Origin: Leishmania martiniquensis
Taxonomy: Eukaryota; Euglenozoa; Kinetoplastea; Trypanosomatida; Trypanosomatidae
NCBI RefSeq assembly: GCF_017916325.1
Contig: NC_090163.1
Coordinates: 627,501 to 691,500, forward strand
Reading direction: 5' to 3'
DNA: 64,000 nt
Positions within the stretch are counted from its first letter, which is position 1. Every line of letters starts with the position of its first letter. A model generated the notes under the pieces. It made no database searches, was not told the origin of the DNA, and saw nothing but the letters and a program-made list of their open reading frames with translations. Positions 49,298-59,755 of this stretch are shown here, one piece after another. The translations under genes were made by a program, and so were the position numbers.

Positions 49298-51321
49298 GCG
49301 ATCGGCAAAGCAACGAAGAAGAGAAGCGCCGCCTGTCCCTGTGCTCCTGCTACGCCACGCATGTGTGTCTCGCTGACACCTTCAATGTCGGCAGAGGCGC
49401 CCTTCATAGTGCGGGTGAGGATGGCCTACATGGTGCAGCGCGTAATACCTGCCGACATTCTTCCGATCCGGGCCTCTTCGGGCGGGGAGTAGGCGCTCGG
49501 AGGAAAGCGGAGAAGATGAGAGTGCACCACAGCAAGAATAAATTTTAAAAAGATGAGCGAGCGCGGCACGTGAAGCACAAAAGAATTTCAATCGTGCACT
49601 TCACAAGAGGCGTGCAGGGGGGAAGGAGGAGGGGCGGAGAGGCGAGCAGCTTTTCTTCTTGTGCGCACGCCTCACCGAGAGGTGAGCGATGAGGGGGGAG
49701 GCACGGAGAAGAGGAGCAACCTCTGGTGATGTAGCGGAGGTAAAGCGGAGGAAAGATGGAGGATGAAGGGAGGGGGAGAGCAAGGAGATGGGAGGATGTT
49801 AAGAGATTCAGAGGAGAGGAGATCGGTTACATATTAGAGAAGCACAGCAAAGCAAAGGGGGAGGGAGCAAATTTCAAAACGAATCTGCGAATGCGCTGCA
49901 TATATACATATATATGTGTGTGGAAGGGGCCTTGAGCATTCCCCATCGGAAGAGCCGCAGAGAGGGAAGAGAGAGGAGGGGGCGATTGGCAGAGCACGCC
50001 GGGTCCGCATGTACGTTCTCGTAGAACATAACCTTACCGCCAGCTATACGGTGGAGGAAGAAGGGAGAGAGGGGGGAAGGGGGGGCTGCGCAACAGGAGA
50101 ACTTATAATTGCTGAGAGCGGATTTTAAAAAAAAATGCGAAGGGCGAGAGGAAAGGAATGCGAGAGAGAGAGCGAAAGCGAGAGAAGGGTGGGTTAAGAG
50201 GCACGAAGAGGGCGAGAGAAAAAGGGCTGAGCGCAAGGCGCCTCCCTCCTCCCCCCCATGCAAACGCTCGTTCACACCAACGACGATACAGAAGAGCACA
50301 CTCACGCCCATCCCTATGGGATACAGGCTTAACGCCGTGTGTATACGTGTACGCGTCCCACCACACCCCCGCCCCTCCTCCTCATCACCCTCTGTGTTGG
50401 GGGAGGGGAGGGGAGTGCAGGGGCTTCCAGCGAGAGGGGCTGAGGTCGAGGAAAGAAGGCGTAAACGCGGCACGAATGGCCTCCATGTCGGGCAGAAGCT
50501 GAGGAAAAAAGGAGGGAGAACGAAGGGATAAGAGCCCGCGGGCATGCAGGCACAGGGCCGCAGGAAAAGGCAAAAGAAGGGAATGTGCAATGCGCAATGG
50601 GGAAGAGGAGAGAGGAGAGGGGGAGGGGGGAAGAGGGGAAGATGCGAAACTGAAAAGTGAAAAAAAAAAGGAAGCCTATGTGTAAGTGTGCGTGTGTGTG
50701 TGTGTGGCTGGGAGAGAGAGGGGGGAGAGAGGTCCGCCTCTGCGTCAACACCGGACCCACGCGTCCACCTTTCACCATTGCGGCGGCAAACAAAGAGGGA
50801 AAGGTGCAAAGGAATTTATCGAAGGGGAGAGGCGTCCCCTCCCCTCCACCCACAGACATAAACGCATGCAGACAGACGCTCAGAGCAAGCCACGCACATC
50901 GGAGAAGCCAATCGAAGAAAAGAAGAAAAAAGAGAGGTGAAGTGCGGCGATGCGAGAAGAAAGGTAAAGGGAGCAAAGGCGTGGTGTCCAGCACCTGGAC
51001 AGAGACTCGCTGAAGAGAGAGCATTCAAGCGGTTAGCGGTTAGAGGGAGAAGAAAGGGAGGGAAGAGGGAGGGAGGTGGGGGGAGGGCTTGACTCCAGAG
51101 GAGACGGAAAAGAGGAAGAGCGAGCGGCGCACATGTACAGTGCATTGGTGAGCGCGCGGAAGAAGTGTTCAAGGCCTATGATGTCGTCCTCCCTCCTCCA
51201 AGAAGGCCTTCCGCACGCGTACAACGACGGTGCAGAGGGAGAGGGAGAGGGGGCGTGTCGATTAAGGGGGGGTGAGAGACGCCATGAACGCGAGAGAACG
51301 AACGAAAACGCTTCTGTTCTT

Positions 51322-52350
51322 TCAGTGCCCGTGGCTGGATGAGCGTGAACAACTGTGCGAGGAGGATAGCCGTGACGGCACTCGGGCGATATCCGGCAGT
51401 AAGCGCATCTGCTCTCGCTGCGCCTTAAGGATGCGTCGACGGTCGGACGTGCTCAGTCTGAACTGCTGTATCACAGGAACAAGGGTCGTATCATTTGCGC
51501 CGTTGAGCTCCAGCGCGCTCATGGGCAGCACGAAGGCATGGCCGGGGGCCCGAGCAGCGTCGCCGTCGCCCACCAAGTCCTCTGCGGTCGTGATGACGAC
51601 AATGGTGGGTTGCGCAGCGTGTCTGGTCTGATTCGGCCATGGTGGTATGCACGTGAGCTGCCCGCTTGGCGTCCGTCGCATCAAACGGCAAATGCGTAAA
51701 TCGGCGCGAGTGTCGTCTGCTCGTGGCCGCGCGTTCGGCATTGGCGCGGAGAGGGTGATCTCACACAGATGACTCTGAACGCCCCGCACGTGCTGCGGCT
51801 GCTGGCACTCTGCCCGCCCTTGGCGCAGCGGGAGAGCCGCCGAGCCGCTCAGAGACCTGCCCGAGATGCTGTCGGAGCGTGGGCTGCTGTCCGTCGGGGT
51901 CATCGTCGAAAAGTAGCCGGCGTGGGGGCGCGCACGAAGCGTGTCGTCCTCTTGCACGCGGCTGCGCTGGGGAGGTACACCGGGGAGCAGTGGAGCGGAT
52001 GACAGTGTGCCGATAGCTGGCGGGCGCCCACCCGAGCTGCGCGACCTGGTACTATCGGCTGCAGCCGTTCGTAGGAGTGGCGGCGCGCGCAACGTCATAG
52101 CGGTGAGGCACCCCTTCGACTTCGATGATGTTGTTGCCAGTAGCGGCTGGTGCGCAGACGGGGATGCTGGCGAGACTTGAGGTTGCTGCTGTCGCGGTCC
52201 CAATAGCGCCACTAATCGCCGAGTCGACGCAAAGATGGTCGGACGCGCGCCTCCCTGCAGCCACGCCTCACATCTGCCGTCGGAGAAGACATATGACAGC
52301 TGGCTGCCGCCACAGCTTGGGGCACGGGACGCTGATGCAGCACAGCCCAT
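51322..52350 (-). CDS. probable N-myristoylated/palmitoylated protein, function unknown
   Basis: 342 residues from the ATG at 52348-52350. The N-terminus MGCAASASR fits the myristoylation signal (Gly2, small residue at 6) with Cys3 for palmitoylation. This dual-acylation pattern sends several Leishmania proteins to the flagellar or plasma membrane. The frame is open 21 codons further upstream, but that would hide the Gly2 signal. Most of the chain is Ser/Arg/Pro-rich. Two parts look conserved: an N-terminal piece (LSYVFSDGRCEAWLQGG, then FASTRRLVALL) and the C-terminal 110 residues (TIVVITTAEDLVGDGD, then LVPVIQQFRLSTSDRRR and LKAQREQMRLLP). No known domain. Membrane attachment is inferred only from the N-terminus. 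Confidence 0.7.
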   Translation of the reverse strand: MGCAASASRAPSCGGSQLSYVFSDGRCEAWLQGGARPTIFASTRRLVALLGPRQQQPQVSPASPSAHQPLLATTSSKSKGCLTAMTLRAPPLLRTAAADSTRSRSSGGRPPAIGTLSSAPLLPGVPPQRSRVQEDDTLRARPHAGYFSTMTPTDSSPRSDSISGRSLSGSAALPLRQGRAECQQPQHVRGVQSHLCEITLSAPMPNARPRADDTRADLRICRLMRRTPSGQLTCIPPWPNQTRHAAQPTIVVITTAEDLVGDGDAARAPGHAFVLPMSALELNGANDTTLVPVIQQFRLSTSDRRRILKAQREQMRLLPDIARVPSRLSSSHSCSRSSSHGH

Positions 52351-52379
52351 CTTGAGTTTTTGGGGCGCAGAAAAAGGTA
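52351..52379 (-). promoter_or_regulatory. possible spliced-leader acceptor directly at the ATG of the MGC protein gene
   Basis: The minus strand reads CCTTTTTCTGCGCCCC, then ACTCAAG with AG at 52352-52351 touching the ATG. If used, the UTR would be supplied wholly by the spliced leader. An AG at about 52381 is an alternative giving about 30 nt. Confidence 0.35.
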
Positions 52380-53605
52380 CTCGTTCCTTCTTCGTCGCGC
52401 TTTCAGTAGGCACCCTCTGACACTCTCCTGCTCCGTCGTGTGCGGTCTATCGACGCAACCAAAGGGGGCAGCGGAGCAGCAACGATGTCGGGCACCCTCT
52501 TACTCTCTGACACACGCACACGCCAATATTGGTCTCTTCTGAGAGCGACAGCTTCTTTCTTTCACACCTTCGATCCTGCGTCGTCGCGTGGTTGCGTCTG
52601 TGTCTGTATCGAAACGCGCGAGTGCACATGGGGTGGGAACGGTGTGATGCACTCGCGTAAGTGCGATGCCCGCCCTGTGTCTTCACTTTCTTGTTCGTTT
52701 AGCGATCTATTCTCCTTCCCTCCGTGGCGTGGCGGCTGCGCTCTTTTGTGTGGGGGGGATGGGGGAAGCTGTCTGTTAAGCACTCACCATCGGTGTGCGC
52801 ACGTGATAGCAGCCGTGCCCCGCGTCCACGTGGCGGGCGTCGCAGAGGGGACACCGTTACAAACACACATGCGTAACGTATGCAAGAACATGTGCATGCG
52901 CAGGCGGTGCGAAGACAGGTGGGCCACAGGTATGGACCGAAGACCAAATCATGAAAAGGGCCGGTGTCGACCCGGTTTGAGAAGAGAAGGGGAGAGAGTT
53001 GCGGAGTAAGATGAACTTTGGCCGCCAATGCATTCGAGTAGGTGACGGAGAATGGGGGGCAGCGGGAGATCGTGCCGGCCCACCCACCCACCCCGGACAC
53101 GCCGTGAGAAGTTGCTCCTCAGTTCGGGGACTGTGAGAAGGAGGTGGGACGGGTTGGAGAGCCCTACATAAAGCGCGGCCGCTCACCTTGGCGGACACCC
53201 CCACCCCTCTCCGCTTCAGCCACAAGTCCGCGCACCACGCTTACAGTTCCCGTCTTCATGTACGCTTGCTTACCTCCGTTCGCATCCACAGTGCACGCCT
53301 AAGAAGCACAGAGGCGCATTCAATAAGCAAAGGCGGCAGAAGAGGTGAGACGGCCTCTCTCTCTCTTCCACCGCCACTCCGGCACTGCTCAGCAGCAGTG
53401 TCTGCTGCGCACCGCACCAAAACGGAAAGGCAGCAGAGGAGCGGCGGGTGGTGGCGGCTGCCTGCTCTCGTGAGTGACAGAGGCATGGAATGAGGGGTGA
53501 GAATATGCGGAAGCCTCGCTGGTCAGGAGCTAACGGCAGTGGGCGCCGTACGCACCTGTCGACAGAGGCGCACAACCCGCGAGCCTCGCACTCTTTTCAT
53601 TCTAT
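52351..53605 (-). other. 1.25-kb intergenic spacer
   Basis: It should contain the acceptor for the MGC protein gene and the 3' UTR of VPS15. No supported gene and no clear structural repeat seen. Confidence 0.5.
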
Positions 53606-56600
53606 TCAGGACCGCGCAAAGTCGTTGTCCCACAGCGTCAGAGTGCCGTCACGGGATCCGGATAGCAGATAGCACGCCTCGCCTCCTCCGCGGCCGCCAC
53701 TGTTACCGAAGCTCCAAAGCGCAGAGTTGGTCGTTGTGTACACAGCACATAAGGTTAGAATCGCATCGGGAGCGTGTCGCGGAACGGCGAAATCTCCGTC
53801 GTACGTGCCGCTGCCTTCGTGCACGGTGAGGGACGCTAGAATCTTGCTAATGTTTCTGCCCGATGTGGGCAACGCATCACCGCGCACCATGTTCGCCTCT
53901 AGCACCCGCTCCGCTGCACACGTGCGCACCAAGGTGTATTCGGGGGATCGGTACGGTGCGCAGGCGAGAGTGTGAGACGTTTGTGGGTGGTCGGTCGACC
54001 AGCTTCGAATGTACCCGTCCTCGCTGCCAGTGAAAACGAGGCCGTGAGAGGGCTGTGTCAGCATCGTGCGCACGGCACTGCTATCGTTTCGACAGCACTG
54101 AAACACCGGCCAGTAGGCGGCCTGCTGAAGGAGGAGGCGATACACCGTGCCCTGGGTAGTGCCGAGCAGCAGACTCGGCCCCACCGCCGGCGCTGGCTCC
54201 AGCGTGGGTGGACGGCAGCTCTCACAGAGCAACGACAATGGATCCACGCACGCAGCTGTGATGGAAAGCCGCATCGATGGCGCGGGAGTCGACGAGGACG
54301 ACTGCCCTGCCTCGCCTCTGGCAAGAACGACGCGCTGCGCACAAAGCTGATACCGCAAGTCGTACAGGCACACGGCCCCGCCGCAGGTACCCACTGCGGC
54401 GGCGCACGCCTTGTCGCCAGTGTAGAGTGGGCACACGCAGCTCGGTGCGCCGTCGAGGGGGTTCAGCTGCGTGCGCCACACGGAGGCAGTCGAAGCCGCG
54501 GCTGAATCCTCGACGCTGGCGCGATGCACGGCTCGGCATCGTGTGTCCACGACATGCAGGCCGCCACCGGCAGTTATCGCAAGCAGTGACGCTTCATCCT
54601 GCAGCGCCAGCCCGGTCAGTCCCCCCTCCAGAGAGCCACCAACATGAACAGACGACACCCACTCATTCTTTTCAACGTCGAGCACACGCAGAGCGCCGTC
54701 GGTGCTCGAAAAGGCCACGCAGCCGCCGGAAGCCGAGGCGACCGCGGAGGAGGGCGCGACGTCTCGCCGCTGGCCCGGTGCAGTAATCCACTGGCACGCC
54801 GTGTACGTGTGCTCCCTCACATTGGACGCGGCCGCCGCGACTCGCTCTACCAAGCGCAGCTCGCGTGTGTGAGCCGTACTTGTGCTCGGCGAGGAGACCC
54901 GCCATACGAAAGCCTCGCCTCGTGCCCCGGCTGACACCACGAGCCCGTTGCCTAACGGCGAGGGTGCAGCTGCGTAGATGGCCCCTGTGTGTACGCTGAT
55001 GGAGCTGAGCGCAGCGGCAGTTGGGCGCAACGCCAGGGACGGCGCGAAGGATGACCTCGCCGCAGTAGAAGCCGCAGCAGCCGTAGAAGATAGAGAGTGC
55101 TGAGACACTCGACTCCGCAAGACTCGGCCGTCACCATCTCTGAGGACGCAGCGGCTCACTCCCGAGGGGGGCGGGAGTGTGGCGGGCAGCGGCGATGCGT
55201 CCATGCTGTGCGGCGGAGTTGGGGGTTGGTAATGTGACACCGGCCGCGCTGCCGTGGAGGTGTCGGCCGCAAAGGAGACAAGGCTCGATGGAAGCGACGA
55301 CAGCAGCGCGGACGAAACTTCGAGGGGAAGCAGCACACAGTCGTCTTCCCGCTGTACCCGGGCCAGCTCCCGCGAGGTCGGGCGGTAGACGAGCGCGGTG
55401 CCGTCCGAGCCGCCGCCATCCTCGACGACAGCCCAGGCGTCGGTGATGCTACAGGTATGCTGCAAGGTCGCTCCCACCTCCGAAATGCTCGCCTCCAGGC
55501 GAGCCTCTGACTCTGCCATAGACAACGGTGAGGCCTCAGTGAACGGAAGCGCGTGCAAGAGCGCTGGTGCCGGCCCAGAAGCATAAGCGCGAGTCACTGC
55601 CACAACGGCCGGCAAAACATCTTTGAAGGTAAAGTCCTTACTGAGGCCGTCCTCGAGGCCTCGGAGCTGGCCTAAGCGGCCGTGTCGCCCATCCACCCCG
55701 CCATCGCCGCTAGCCGGAGACTGATGCACCGGCGCATCATCCTCGAAGATGTCCTCATCCAACAAGAATGCAGAGCCAGTATTGGACGCTCTTTCCCTCC
55801 ACAACGTGCTACGGATGCAGCTAGGCAGCGTCTGCCCCGCCGCGCCATCCATTGACATGAATGGCGTCGCCAGCTCGGCCCGAATCGCCGTTGCGGCGTA
55901 GCGGCGCAGGTGCGCCAGAGGCACTGGAAGCATTAGCAGCGGCCGGACAGCGTACTCGAGGTGAAGGGCAATGTCGCACGTCGAATAAGTCTGCGCGGCT
56001 GCCTCGACGACGCTGCATGCCGCCTCGCGCAGCCACAGGCGGTTCTCCATCAACAGCGGCAGACTCTGATGAACCAGCGCCATCGTCTCTTCCAGCGGCA
56101 GCCGGCGGCTACGAACAATGACCGAAAGGCCATGCAGTGTTCTATTGATGCACACGTCGTCCTTGTGCCGCAGGCCTTCCTCCACAAAGAGGTGAAGCGT
56201 CTTTGTCGGCGGCCGTTGCAGCAGCGCGTGGATCAGAATGGCCTGTGAATAGAGCAGCCTCTGCACCCGTAGTGGCGCAGCGAGGGCCGTGGTGAGAAGA
56301 GGTATCAGGTCCTCCGTCACTCGCTCTTCGCCCAGGAAGGCGGCGACGGTGCTAGCAGACTGCTGCATGACCTCTGCCACAACAGAGACGCACGGGTGGT
56401 TGTACAGCACCTGCAGCATACTCCAGCCGTTGGTCAGCAGGCAGTGGAGCTGGGTTAGGTACTGCTGTGTGCCAGCGGCGCTGGCGCCGCAGACGTCGTC
56501 CACGTTCCCTCCTTCGGCGTCGCTCATGCTGTCGGTCAAGTCACCAAATTCGGTTGGGCGCGCCGCCGGAGCGGGCCTCTCCCGTGTGCCGCCCCTGGAG

Positions 56601-59600
56601 CTGTGTTCGCTCAGGCTGGCAACCTCCGCGGTGCTAGCGTACAGACCGTCGCTACTGTTCTGGGGTGGCAGTGGCGGTGAAACTGGCGTCGGGCTTCGCG
56701 TTGCTTCCGCTGCTACTGTCTTCACCCCGTCACCCTCCTCGCTCCCCTTGCAAGAGAACTGCTGGTGCACGTGGCGGCGCGGTTGTGCATGCTGCGTGTC
56801 GTGGCACCGCTGCTGTTCGAGCGCAGCCTCTCTCGGTGGCCGAGCGCGTTGTCCTTGTGGACCAGAGCGACTGCCGAGCTTACTCGGCGTTGCTTCCGAC
56901 GCATCAGCCCCGTACAAGAGCTGCCGCCGCTCCGTGATGTAGCGTGCCAAGAGCAGCAGTCGCGGTAGCTGCCTTGCCACCTCCACTAGCACCGCCGTCG
57001 ACTCCTGCTCCGCCTGTCGCAGGACGTCATACAGACAGGGTAGCACAAGATGCTCCATGAGCGCCCACTGCTCCTCTGGTACCGTGGAGGCCTCTACTGC
57101 CTCTTCGCCGGCCTTCGCAGCTGCTAGGTCGCGCGAGATCGCCGAGGAGCCGCTGCAACGCTGCGATGACCCAAGCGTGAGGTGGCGCGCGATTACCTCG
57201 GAGATGAAGCTGAGTAGCCGAAGTGCTATAAGGCGCGTTGGTGGCCCATAGACATGGGCATCGTTGTTTACGTAGAAGAGCACGTGTGGTAAAATAGCAT
57301 CGACTAAGCAGGTAAAGCTGCAGTACGACGCGCATTGACGCAGGCAGAGGAGGCCTCGGTAAACCGCCTCGTCGCTCGTGCGGATGCTGTGCAAGGTTTG
57401 CAGAAGGAGGGGTAGCAGGAGCGACACAGCCAGCTCTCGAGACGAAGACGCAGCGACTGCCAATGCGGCTGGACGGACACCAACTGCTTCCGTTGTCGCG
57501 ACTGCCTCAGACTCAGACGCCGAGGACCGGCTTCCGCCATCTGCTTGCATCTTGTCTAGCGTCTCGCATCTCTGCAGCACTACCTCAAGCTGGTTGTGGA
57601 GAAGCACCAGCCGCATTTCTGGTGCTGTGGTGAGCAAGCGAGGCAGCACAGACTTGTATAGGTACGGGAACGAGGCGGGGAAGATGCGCTGCTGCAGCCC
57701 ACGGTCCACCAGCTCACGCGCAGATGGTCGCTCCCCCGCAGCGGCGCACAGCATCGGCAGCAGCAGTGAATGCAGCGCATCAGGCACGTTGGAGTCACGC
57801 AGGACAGGCACCACAGCCGCTTCGCGCGCATCGTTGCTGGTGAAGTGGCGCATCCTCAGCACCTGCGACAGGGTCAGCGGATCTTCCTCCTTGTAAAGAA
57901 ACAGCACGACGCAAGCTGTGGAGAAGATGTCCATCGAGGTTGTATGGCCATCGGCGTTGACATTGCTCACGTTATAGGTCGCGCTACCTCGTGCCTTACT
58001 TTCCACCGGTGGCTTAGGCAGCGACTGGTCGCTGAACTTCTCGGGCGCCACATAGCATGCCCTATTCTCGTCTGTGTCGTAGTAGTAATCGAACAGCAAC
58101 GGGCTGTCAAGTGGCATGCGGCATGGCTTGAAGAGGGCCATGTCACACAGCACCACAACGCCAGTGCTCTGCACCAGCACGTTGTTCGGCTTGATATCGC
58201 CGTGTATGAGTGCATAGGTCTCGTGCAGCTGCGACACCGCCTCCAGCAGCTGATAGACGATAAAGAGCTTCTCGTGCGCCGTCCAGACAGGGCGAGCCGC
58301 GAGACGCTCGCGAAGCGTGAAGGCAATGTAGGGCCGCTGCAGCACGCAGAAGCCGTCTCCCTCACAAATGAGGCTATACCACAGGCAGTTGCGCGGAGTC
58401 AGCCGATGCAGTCTCGAGTCGACGCTGCGCAGCTGCTCCCCGGCGCTGTCCATTATCTGATGGACGTACTTGAGGAAGTACGCTTGGCCAGGATCGTCGA
58501 GGGTACGCACAAACACCTTTGTGACGACACTCTCGACCACGTAGCGCTGCTGCAGCGATGCCGATGGCATCGAGCCGGCGCTCGTTGGTGCCGATGGCAC
58601 AGTGATGCAGAGGTCCCCATAGGCAGCGACTGCGGAGGAGAGCATAAGCCCGGCGCCAGCACCGCTGCGCAGAAGTAGCTGCACATAGTTGCCGTAGTTG
58701 CTGCGCCACTCCCCGCTCACACCGGCGACCAGGGCGTCAATGTTTTGGGAGTTACCCGATTTGCCCGGCACCGCAGTTGAGTACGAGGATGGGGCGGCCG
58801 ACGTCGGCATCGTCTGATGCACCGCTGAAGCGTGTGGCCAGCTGGCACCGTACGGCGAGCTGCTCTCCGCCGTGGAGGCGCGCAAGCTCTGGTGGCCGCC
58901 GCTTGCTGCTGCCGTGGCGCCGGCGCGTGTGTCACGACACCATCTATCCATGACAGCATCCATGGCGGCGCCTCGCCACGATTCAGCCTCGGGACCCAGC
59001 GAAGATGGGATAGTGCGCCACGGGCGGTCGGCCACGGGCAGACGCTGGCGCCACCGCGCCTGATGCCATGCGGCGCGTTCGCGGGCCAGGAGCTGGGTTG
59101 TGCTCATCGCCTCAGTTGAGGCCGCCACCGAGTCGCTTAACGCGTACAACGCGCTGGTGCCTCCGCCAGCGCGACCTATGCCCCGTCCACGTCCTCGGCC
59201 ACGTCCAGCAGCCCCGGCAGGAACGCCGACTACCGTTGGGGACGAAAAATCGGCAGACACCCCGCCCAGCAAAGCTGTCGAAGAGGCGCGAAAGAGGCTG
59301 TTAGGCCGGTACTCGAGCCGCTGATGCAAGGCGCCGCTTCCGCCACGACTGCCACCAACCTCAGCGGAGACAAAGCCGTAAAAGCACTGAGGGGCATTTG
59401 AGTCACATGAGTAGGAAGCGACGCCCGCGAGTCTTGATCCTCGAGAGCGACCGCCATTGCCGGTCGGTGATGTGACTGTGGTGTACTTGAGGCAGTGGAA
59501 TGTGGCAAAGTAGTTGCGGCCTTCTGCGCCGAGAGGGGCGACAAGCTCCAGGTCGCTCGATACGTTGGCAAGATCAACGGCGGCTGTCGCCGCGAGTTGG

Positions 59601-59608
59601 TTGCCCAT
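53606..59608 (-). CDS. VPS15: VPS15 (PIK3R4): pseudokinase-HEAT-WD40 subunit of the VPS34 PI3-kinase complex
   Basis: 2000 residues from the ATG at 59606-59608. MGNQ at the start gives a myristoylation glycine, as in all VPS15 proteins. The N-lobe begins at residues 15-45 (SDLELVAPLG, then YFATFHCLKY). It is interrupted by about 310 residues of Gly/Ala/Ser-rich sequence and resumes at SVVTKVFVRT with lysine K364. The catalytic loop is HGDIKPNNVLV (D471), the Mg loop CDMALFKP (D489), and the activation region FDYYYDTDENRACYVAPE is diagnostic for VPS15. HEAT-like helical repeats cover about 620-1400 with two disordered insertions. A WD40 propeller fills about 1520-2000 (SISVHTGAIYAAAPS early, SGSRDGTLTLWDNDF at the end). 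VPS15 activates VPS34 to make PI3P on endosomes and autophagosomes. It is longer than yeast or human VPS15 (about 1400 residues) because of the insertions. Confidence 0.96.
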   Translation of the reverse strand: MGNQLAATAAVDLANVSSDLELVAPLGAEGRNYFATFHCLKYTTVTSPTGNGGRSRGSRLAGVASYSCDSNAPQCFYGFVSAEVGGSRGGSGALHQRLEYRPNSLFRASSTALLGGVSADFSSPTVVGVPAGAAGRGRGRGRGIGRAGGGTSALYALSDSVAASTEAMSTTQLLARERAAWHQARWRQRLPVADRPWRTIPSSLGPEAESWRGAAMDAVMDRWCRDTRAGATAAASGGHQSLRASTAESSSPYGASWPHASAVHQTMPTSAAPSSYSTAVPGKSGNSQNIDALVAGVSGEWRSNYGNYVQLLLRSGAGAGLMLSSAVAAYGDLCITVPSAPTSAGSMPSASLQQRYVVESVVTKVFVRTLDDPGQAYFLKYVHQIMDSAGEQLRSVDSRLHRLTPRNCLWYSLICEGDGFCVLQRPYIAFTLRERLAARPVWTAHEKLFIVYQLLEAVSQLHETYALIHGDIKPNNVLVQSTGVVVLCDMALFKPCRMPLDSPLLFDYYYDTDENRACYVAPEKFSDQSLPKPPVESKARGSATYNVSNVNADGHTTSMDIFSTACVVLFLYKEEDPLTLSQVLRMRHFTSNDAREAAVVPVLRDSNVPDALHSLLLPMLCAAAGERPSARELVDRGLQQRIFPASFPYLYKSVLPRLLTTAPEMRLVLLHNQLEVVLQRCETLDKMQADGGSRSSASESEAVATTEAVGVRPAALAVAASSSRELAVSLLLPLLLQTLHSIRTSDEAVYRGLLCLRQCASYCSFTCLVDAILPHVLFYVNNDAHVYGPPTRLIALRLLSFISEVIARHLTLGSSQRCSGSSAISRDLAAAKAGEEAVEASTVPEEQWALMEHLVLPCLYDVLRQAEQESTAVLVEVARQLPRLLLLARYITERRQLLYGADASEATPSKLGSRSGPQGQRARPPREAALEQQRCHDTQHAQPRRHVHQQFSCKGSEEGDGVKTVAAEATRSPTPVSPPLPPQNSSDGLYASTAEVASLSEHSSRGGTRERPAPAARPTEFGDLTDSMSDAEGGNVDDVCGASAAGTQQYLTQLHCLLTNGWSMLQVLYNHPCVSVVAEVMQQSASTVAAFLGEERVTEDLIPLLTTALAAPLRVQRLLYSQAILIHALLQRPPTKTLHLFVEEGLRHKDDVCINRTLHGLSVIVRSRRLPLEETMALVHQSLPLLMENRLWLREAACSVVEAAAQTYSTCDIALHLEYAVRPLLMLPVPLAHLRRYAATAIRAELATPFMSMDGAAGQTLPSCIRSTLWRERASNTGSAFLLDEDIFEDDAPVHQSPASGDGGVDGRHGRLGQLRGLEDGLSKDFTFKDVLPAVVAVTRAYASGPAPALLHALPFTEASPLSMAESEARLEASISEVGATLQHTCSITDAWAVVEDGGGSDGTALVYRPTSRELARVQREDDCVLLPLEVSSALLSSLPSSLVSFAADTSTAARPVSHYQPPTPPHSMDASPLPATLPPPSGVSRCVLRDGDGRVLRSRVSQHSLSSTAAAASTAARSSFAPSLALRPTAAALSSISVHTGAIYAAAPSPLGNGLVVSAGARGEAFVWRVSSPSTSTAHTRELRLVERVAAAASNVREHTYTACQWITAPGQRRDVAPSSAVASASGGCVAFSSTDGALRVLDVEKNEWVSSVHVGGSLEGGLTGLALQDEASLLAITAGGGLHVVDTRCRAVHRASVEDSAAASTASVWRTQLNPLDGAPSCVCPLYTGDKACAAAVGTCGGAVCLYDLRYQLCAQRVVLARGEAGQSSSSTPAPSMRLSITAACVDPLSLLCESCRPPTLEPAPAVGPSLLLGTTQGTVYRLLLQQAAYWPVFQCCRNDSSAVRTMLTQPSHGLVFTGSEDGYIRSWSTDHPQTSHTLACAPYRSPEYTLVRTCAAERVLEANMVRGDALPTSGRNISKILASLTVHEGSGTYDGDFAVPRHAPDAILTLCAVYTTTNSALWSFGNSGGRGGGEACYLLSGSRDGTLTLWDNDFARS

Positions 59609-59716
59609 AGAGCGCCCTTGCTAACCTAGGCACGTGTGTGTACTCTCCCCGATCTGCACATGTGTGGGCGGCTGTGACGCGCGGGAGGTGTGCGGACTGC
59701 AGGCCCCAGCGCTATC

Positions 59717-59755
59717 CTGTAAGAGGAGGCATCGATGAGAAGGCGGGAGGGGGGA
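59717..59755 (-). promoter_or_regulatory. predicted spliced-leader acceptor for VPS15
   Basis: The minus strand reads a CCCTCCCGCCTTCTC tract, then GCCTCCTCTTACAG with AG at 59718-59717. The predicted 5' UTR is 108 nt. This is one of the clearest acceptors in the window. Confidence 0.65.

Larger units (their letters stand above)
46448..51321 (-). other. 4.9-kb gene-free spacer
   Basis: This is by far the longest stretch without a supported gene. Open frames exist on both strands (for example 49874-50809 minus, 48268-48798 minus), but they are pyrimidine- or purine-tract translations such as runs of Pro/Ser/Phe/Leu or Arg/Glu/Gly. They have no domain. The stretch contains (AT)n runs at 48533-48548 and 49900-49916, a (CA)n run at about 48785-48798 and a 14-bp direct repeat (49041-49054 and 49284-49297). 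Many A- and G-rich blocks are also present. In transcript sense it is the 3' flank of the MGC protein gene. It may hold degenerate SIDER-type retroposon sequence or an RNA gene, which I cannot confirm. Confidence 0.5.

Noticed and set aside
49874..50809. 311-codon minus-strand frame in the 4.9-kb gap
   Set aside because: Product is runs of Pro, Ser, Leu and Phe from pyrimidine tracts; typical of spacer sequence read in sense direction.
46448..51321. SIDER-type retroposon
   Set aside because: Length and position would fit, but I could not recognise a signature sequence by eye, so it is not annotated.
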